Below, one piece after another: positions 5,874 to 6,991 of a stretch of DNA of 6,991 nt. This DNA is from Nitrosomonas sp. (lineage in GTDB: Bacteria > Pseudomonadota > Gammaproteobacteria > Burkholderiales > Nitrosomonadaceae): the NCBI GenBank assembly GCA_021774205.1, contig JAJFJI010000034.1:1-6991 (forward strand), given 5' to 3'. The stretch's first letter is position 1. Every line of letters starts with the position of its first letter. The translations under genes were made by a program, and so were the position numbers. The notes under the pieces are model-generated. The model was not told where the DNA came from. It made no database searches and saw only the letters and a program-made list of their open reading frames with translations.

Positions 5874-6323
5874 TCAAAGCATATCAGGAGAAATAACCGT
5901 GCGTAGAACAATTTTTTTGGCACTTTGCGTTTTTTTGCAACTGAACCACCAGACTGCACCTTTTTTAATACTTAGCCCTTCTGGATAATCAGAAATCAAT
6001 AAAGCGGCAACTTCTCCTAATGTGGGTTGATGGCCCACCACCACAACGCCCTCTTCATTAGGCCAACCTGCAGCGGCAAGAATCATATCTGCACTAGCAC
6101 CTGGCGCAATTTCCCTGCTGGTTTCGAAATCACAACCGAGCGCCATTGCAGTCTGTTGCGTACGTTTGGTTGGGCTAACGATGACGCGTATATTTTCTGG
6201 CAATTTTTCCTTAAGCCAGTTAGCCATGCTTTTAGCCTGTCCGAGTCCCTTATTGGTGAGTTTACGTTCGGCGTCTGGCACGCCATCCTCTGCTTCGGCA
6301 TGACGCCATAGAATGAGCTCCAT
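5874..6323 (-). CDS. sixA: Phosphohistidine phosphatase SixA
   Basis: A histidine-phosphatase (phosphoglycerate-mutase-like) protein of 149 residues. In E. coli, SixA removes phosphate from histidine of phosphotransfer proteins (first reported for ArcB, later the nitrogen-related PTS protein NPr). The catalytic motif is WRHAEAED, with Arg7 and nucleophile His8 near the N-terminus. The SPTKRTQQTA segment (50-59) supplies Arg54, and VVGHQPTLG contains the second catalytic His98. The ATG at 6323 has a strong AGAGGA ribosome binding site (complement of 6329-6334) 5 bases upstream, and shares its first base with the stop of the upstream ORF (TAATG). rluE follows after 10 bases. The actual partner in this organism cannot be told from the sequence. 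Confidence 0.94.
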   Translation of the reverse strand: MELILWRHAEAEDGVPDAERKLTNKGLGQAKSMANWLKEKLPENIRVIVSPTKRTQQTAMALGCDFETSREIAPGASADMILAAAGWPNEEGVVVVGHQPTLGEVAALLISDYPEGLSIKKGAVWWFSCKKTQSAKKIVLRTVISPDML

Positions 6324-6631
6324 TATTTTCCTCTAATAAATAAAATAATGTAACTATTCAGCTTACCTCTAACATCCGCCATTTCGGCGTTAAAAATGAT
6401 CATTGTCACGTGTAAACTCACACTTTGCGCCTTGAACTGACGAATTTTATGGGCAGTCGGAACAGTTACCGCGATGGTCTGAATAGCAACCCAGAACGTT
6501 GCACGGTCACAAATCAGAGAATAACTTGCTTCTTGAATGAGACATAGAAACACTCGTTTTTGCGATACACAGAATACTTGATTATCAAATAGTTGAGATT
6601 TAAGTTGTTCAAGCGTACAAAATAATTTCAA
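6323..6631 (-). CDS. Unrecognised 102-residue ORF between DUF167 gene and sixA
   Basis: I do not recognise this protein. The frame is open for 102 codons in AT-rich DNA. It starts with TTG 7 bases after the DUF167 stop, behind a CAGG that could act as a weak ribosome binding site, and stops in TAATG overlapping the sixA start. This exact tiling, same strand as both neighbours, is the main argument for a real gene. The product (start MKLFCTLEQLKSQLF, end LNSYIILFIRGK) has four cysteines, a mixed hydrophobic and polar composition, and no clear signal peptide, membrane segment or known motif. It might instead be a decayed gene or a non-coding spacer that happens to be open. Its alternative starts are few, and the only ATG codons lie late in the frame. 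Confidence 0.42.
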   Translation of the reverse strand: MKLFCTLEQLKSQLFDNQVFCVSQKRVFLCLIQEASYSLICDRATFWVAIQTIAVTVPTAHKIRQFKAQSVSLHVTMIIFNAEMADVRGKLNSYIILFIRGK

Positions 6632-6638
6632 TACCTGA

Positions 6639-6947
6639 TTAATCCGTCAAATCATCTGACAGCTGTCCAAACAGTACCTCCGGCCCATGGACTGACTGTC
6701 TAATTTCAATGACTTTGTGGCGAGATTTAACACCTTGCTTGAAGGTTATCTGTCGTAATGACACGGCAAAGGTTTTAGCAAGGAATTTTATTAGCGCTGC
6801 ATTTGCTTTGCCCTCGACTGGAGGAGCAGCAAGTTTTATTTTCAGCGCATCTCCATGCAATCCAGCCACTTCTGTATATTTTGCACCTGTCTGGATATGC
6901 AACGTCAGGATAAGATTATTCGCGCTATCACTGCGATACCAGTTCAC
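6639..6947 (-). CDS. yggU: DUF167 (YggU) family protein
   Basis: A small cytosolic protein of 102 residues, the usual family length. The family signature is clear: LTLHIQTGAKYTEVAG (14-29), then HGDALKIKLAAPPVEGKAN (31-49), ALIKFLAKTF (51-60) and a basic VKSRHKVIEI segment (73-82). The fold is known from structural genomics, but the function of DUF167 is not established. The start is a GTG at 6947, chosen because it puts the conserved WYR and LTLHIQ parts at the normal distance from the N-terminus and has AGGG 6 bases upstream. In many proteobacteria this gene follows yggT and proC; only the edge of any such neighbour is inside the window. It is followed closely by the unrecognised ORF, sixA and rluE, probably as one transcription unit. 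Confidence 0.9.
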   Translation of the reverse strand: MNWYRSDSANNLILTLHIQTGAKYTEVAGLHGDALKIKLAAPPVEGKANAALIKFLAKTFAVSLRQITFKQGVKSRHKVIEIRQSVHGPEVLFGQLSDDLTD

Positions 6948-6991
6948 TAAACACCCTAATCAAAGCATGGTATAAATTTTCATCTGTGCAC
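6928..6991 (-). CDS. Possible C-terminal end of an upstream gene (partial)
   Basis: On the - strand one frame stays open from the window edge to a TGA at 6930-6928, giving the 20-residue tail CTDENLYHALIRVFSELVSQ. It would overlap the DUF167 start by 20 bases. The piece is too short to identify, and it does not look like the hydrophobic end expected of YggT. Another frame ends earlier, at a TGA near 6964, and could equally be the true one. Confidence 0.2.
   Translation of the reverse strand, partial: CTDENLYHALIRVFSELVSQ

Noticed and set aside
5864..5959. Longer rluE start giving 32 extra N-terminal residues.
   Set aside because: It would overlap sixA by 86 bases, and the extra residues are basic and unlike the family. 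The ATG at 5863 gives the usual N-terminus.

Overview
The window looks like ordinary chromosome of a betaproteobacterium of moderate GC, most like Nitrosomonas and relatives. This is judged from remembered protein similarity and gene order, not from a search. The coaBC-dut genes lie divergent to radC-rpmB-rpmG, as in Escherichia coli and many other proteobacteria. The ribosomal proteins L28 and L33 are of the proteobacterial type.

Layout. Positions 1-134 are the 3' end of ffh on the + strand. A gene-free stretch (135-384) follows, holding a structured element bounded by inverted repeats that I cannot name. On the - strand, coaBC (2480-1275), dut (1268-819) and an exported DUF192 protein (819-385) form a tight operon with gaps of 6 and -1 bases. 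A 180-base divergent intergenic region separates this from radC, rpmB and rpmG on the + strand. rpmB has its own strong promoter, and rpmG is followed by a clear intrinsic terminator (3920-3946) that should work in both directions. From there to the end everything is on the - strand: a membrane fatty acid desaturase (5158-3968) with its own upstream region of tandem repeats, then rluE (5863-5309), sixA (6323-5874), an unrecognised 102-residue ORF (6631-6323) and a DUF167/YggU protein (6947-6639), with perhaps the tail of one more gene at the window edge.

Functions. Most genes are housekeeping: protein targeting (Ffh), coenzyme A synthesis (CoaBC), dUTP removal (Dut), ribosome proteins (L28, L33) and 23S rRNA pseudouridylation (RluE). 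The desaturase adjusts membrane lipid unsaturation. SixA is a phosphohistidine phosphatase.

I do not see a defence system, CRISPR array, intact mobile element or obviously new multi-gene system. The points most worth a second look are: the 224-bp element after ffh; the C-terminal extension of the desaturase, which resembles the end of ISL3-family transposases; the duplicated 42-bp promoter-like unit upstream of the desaturase; and the ORF that exactly fills the gap between the DUF167 gene and sixA.
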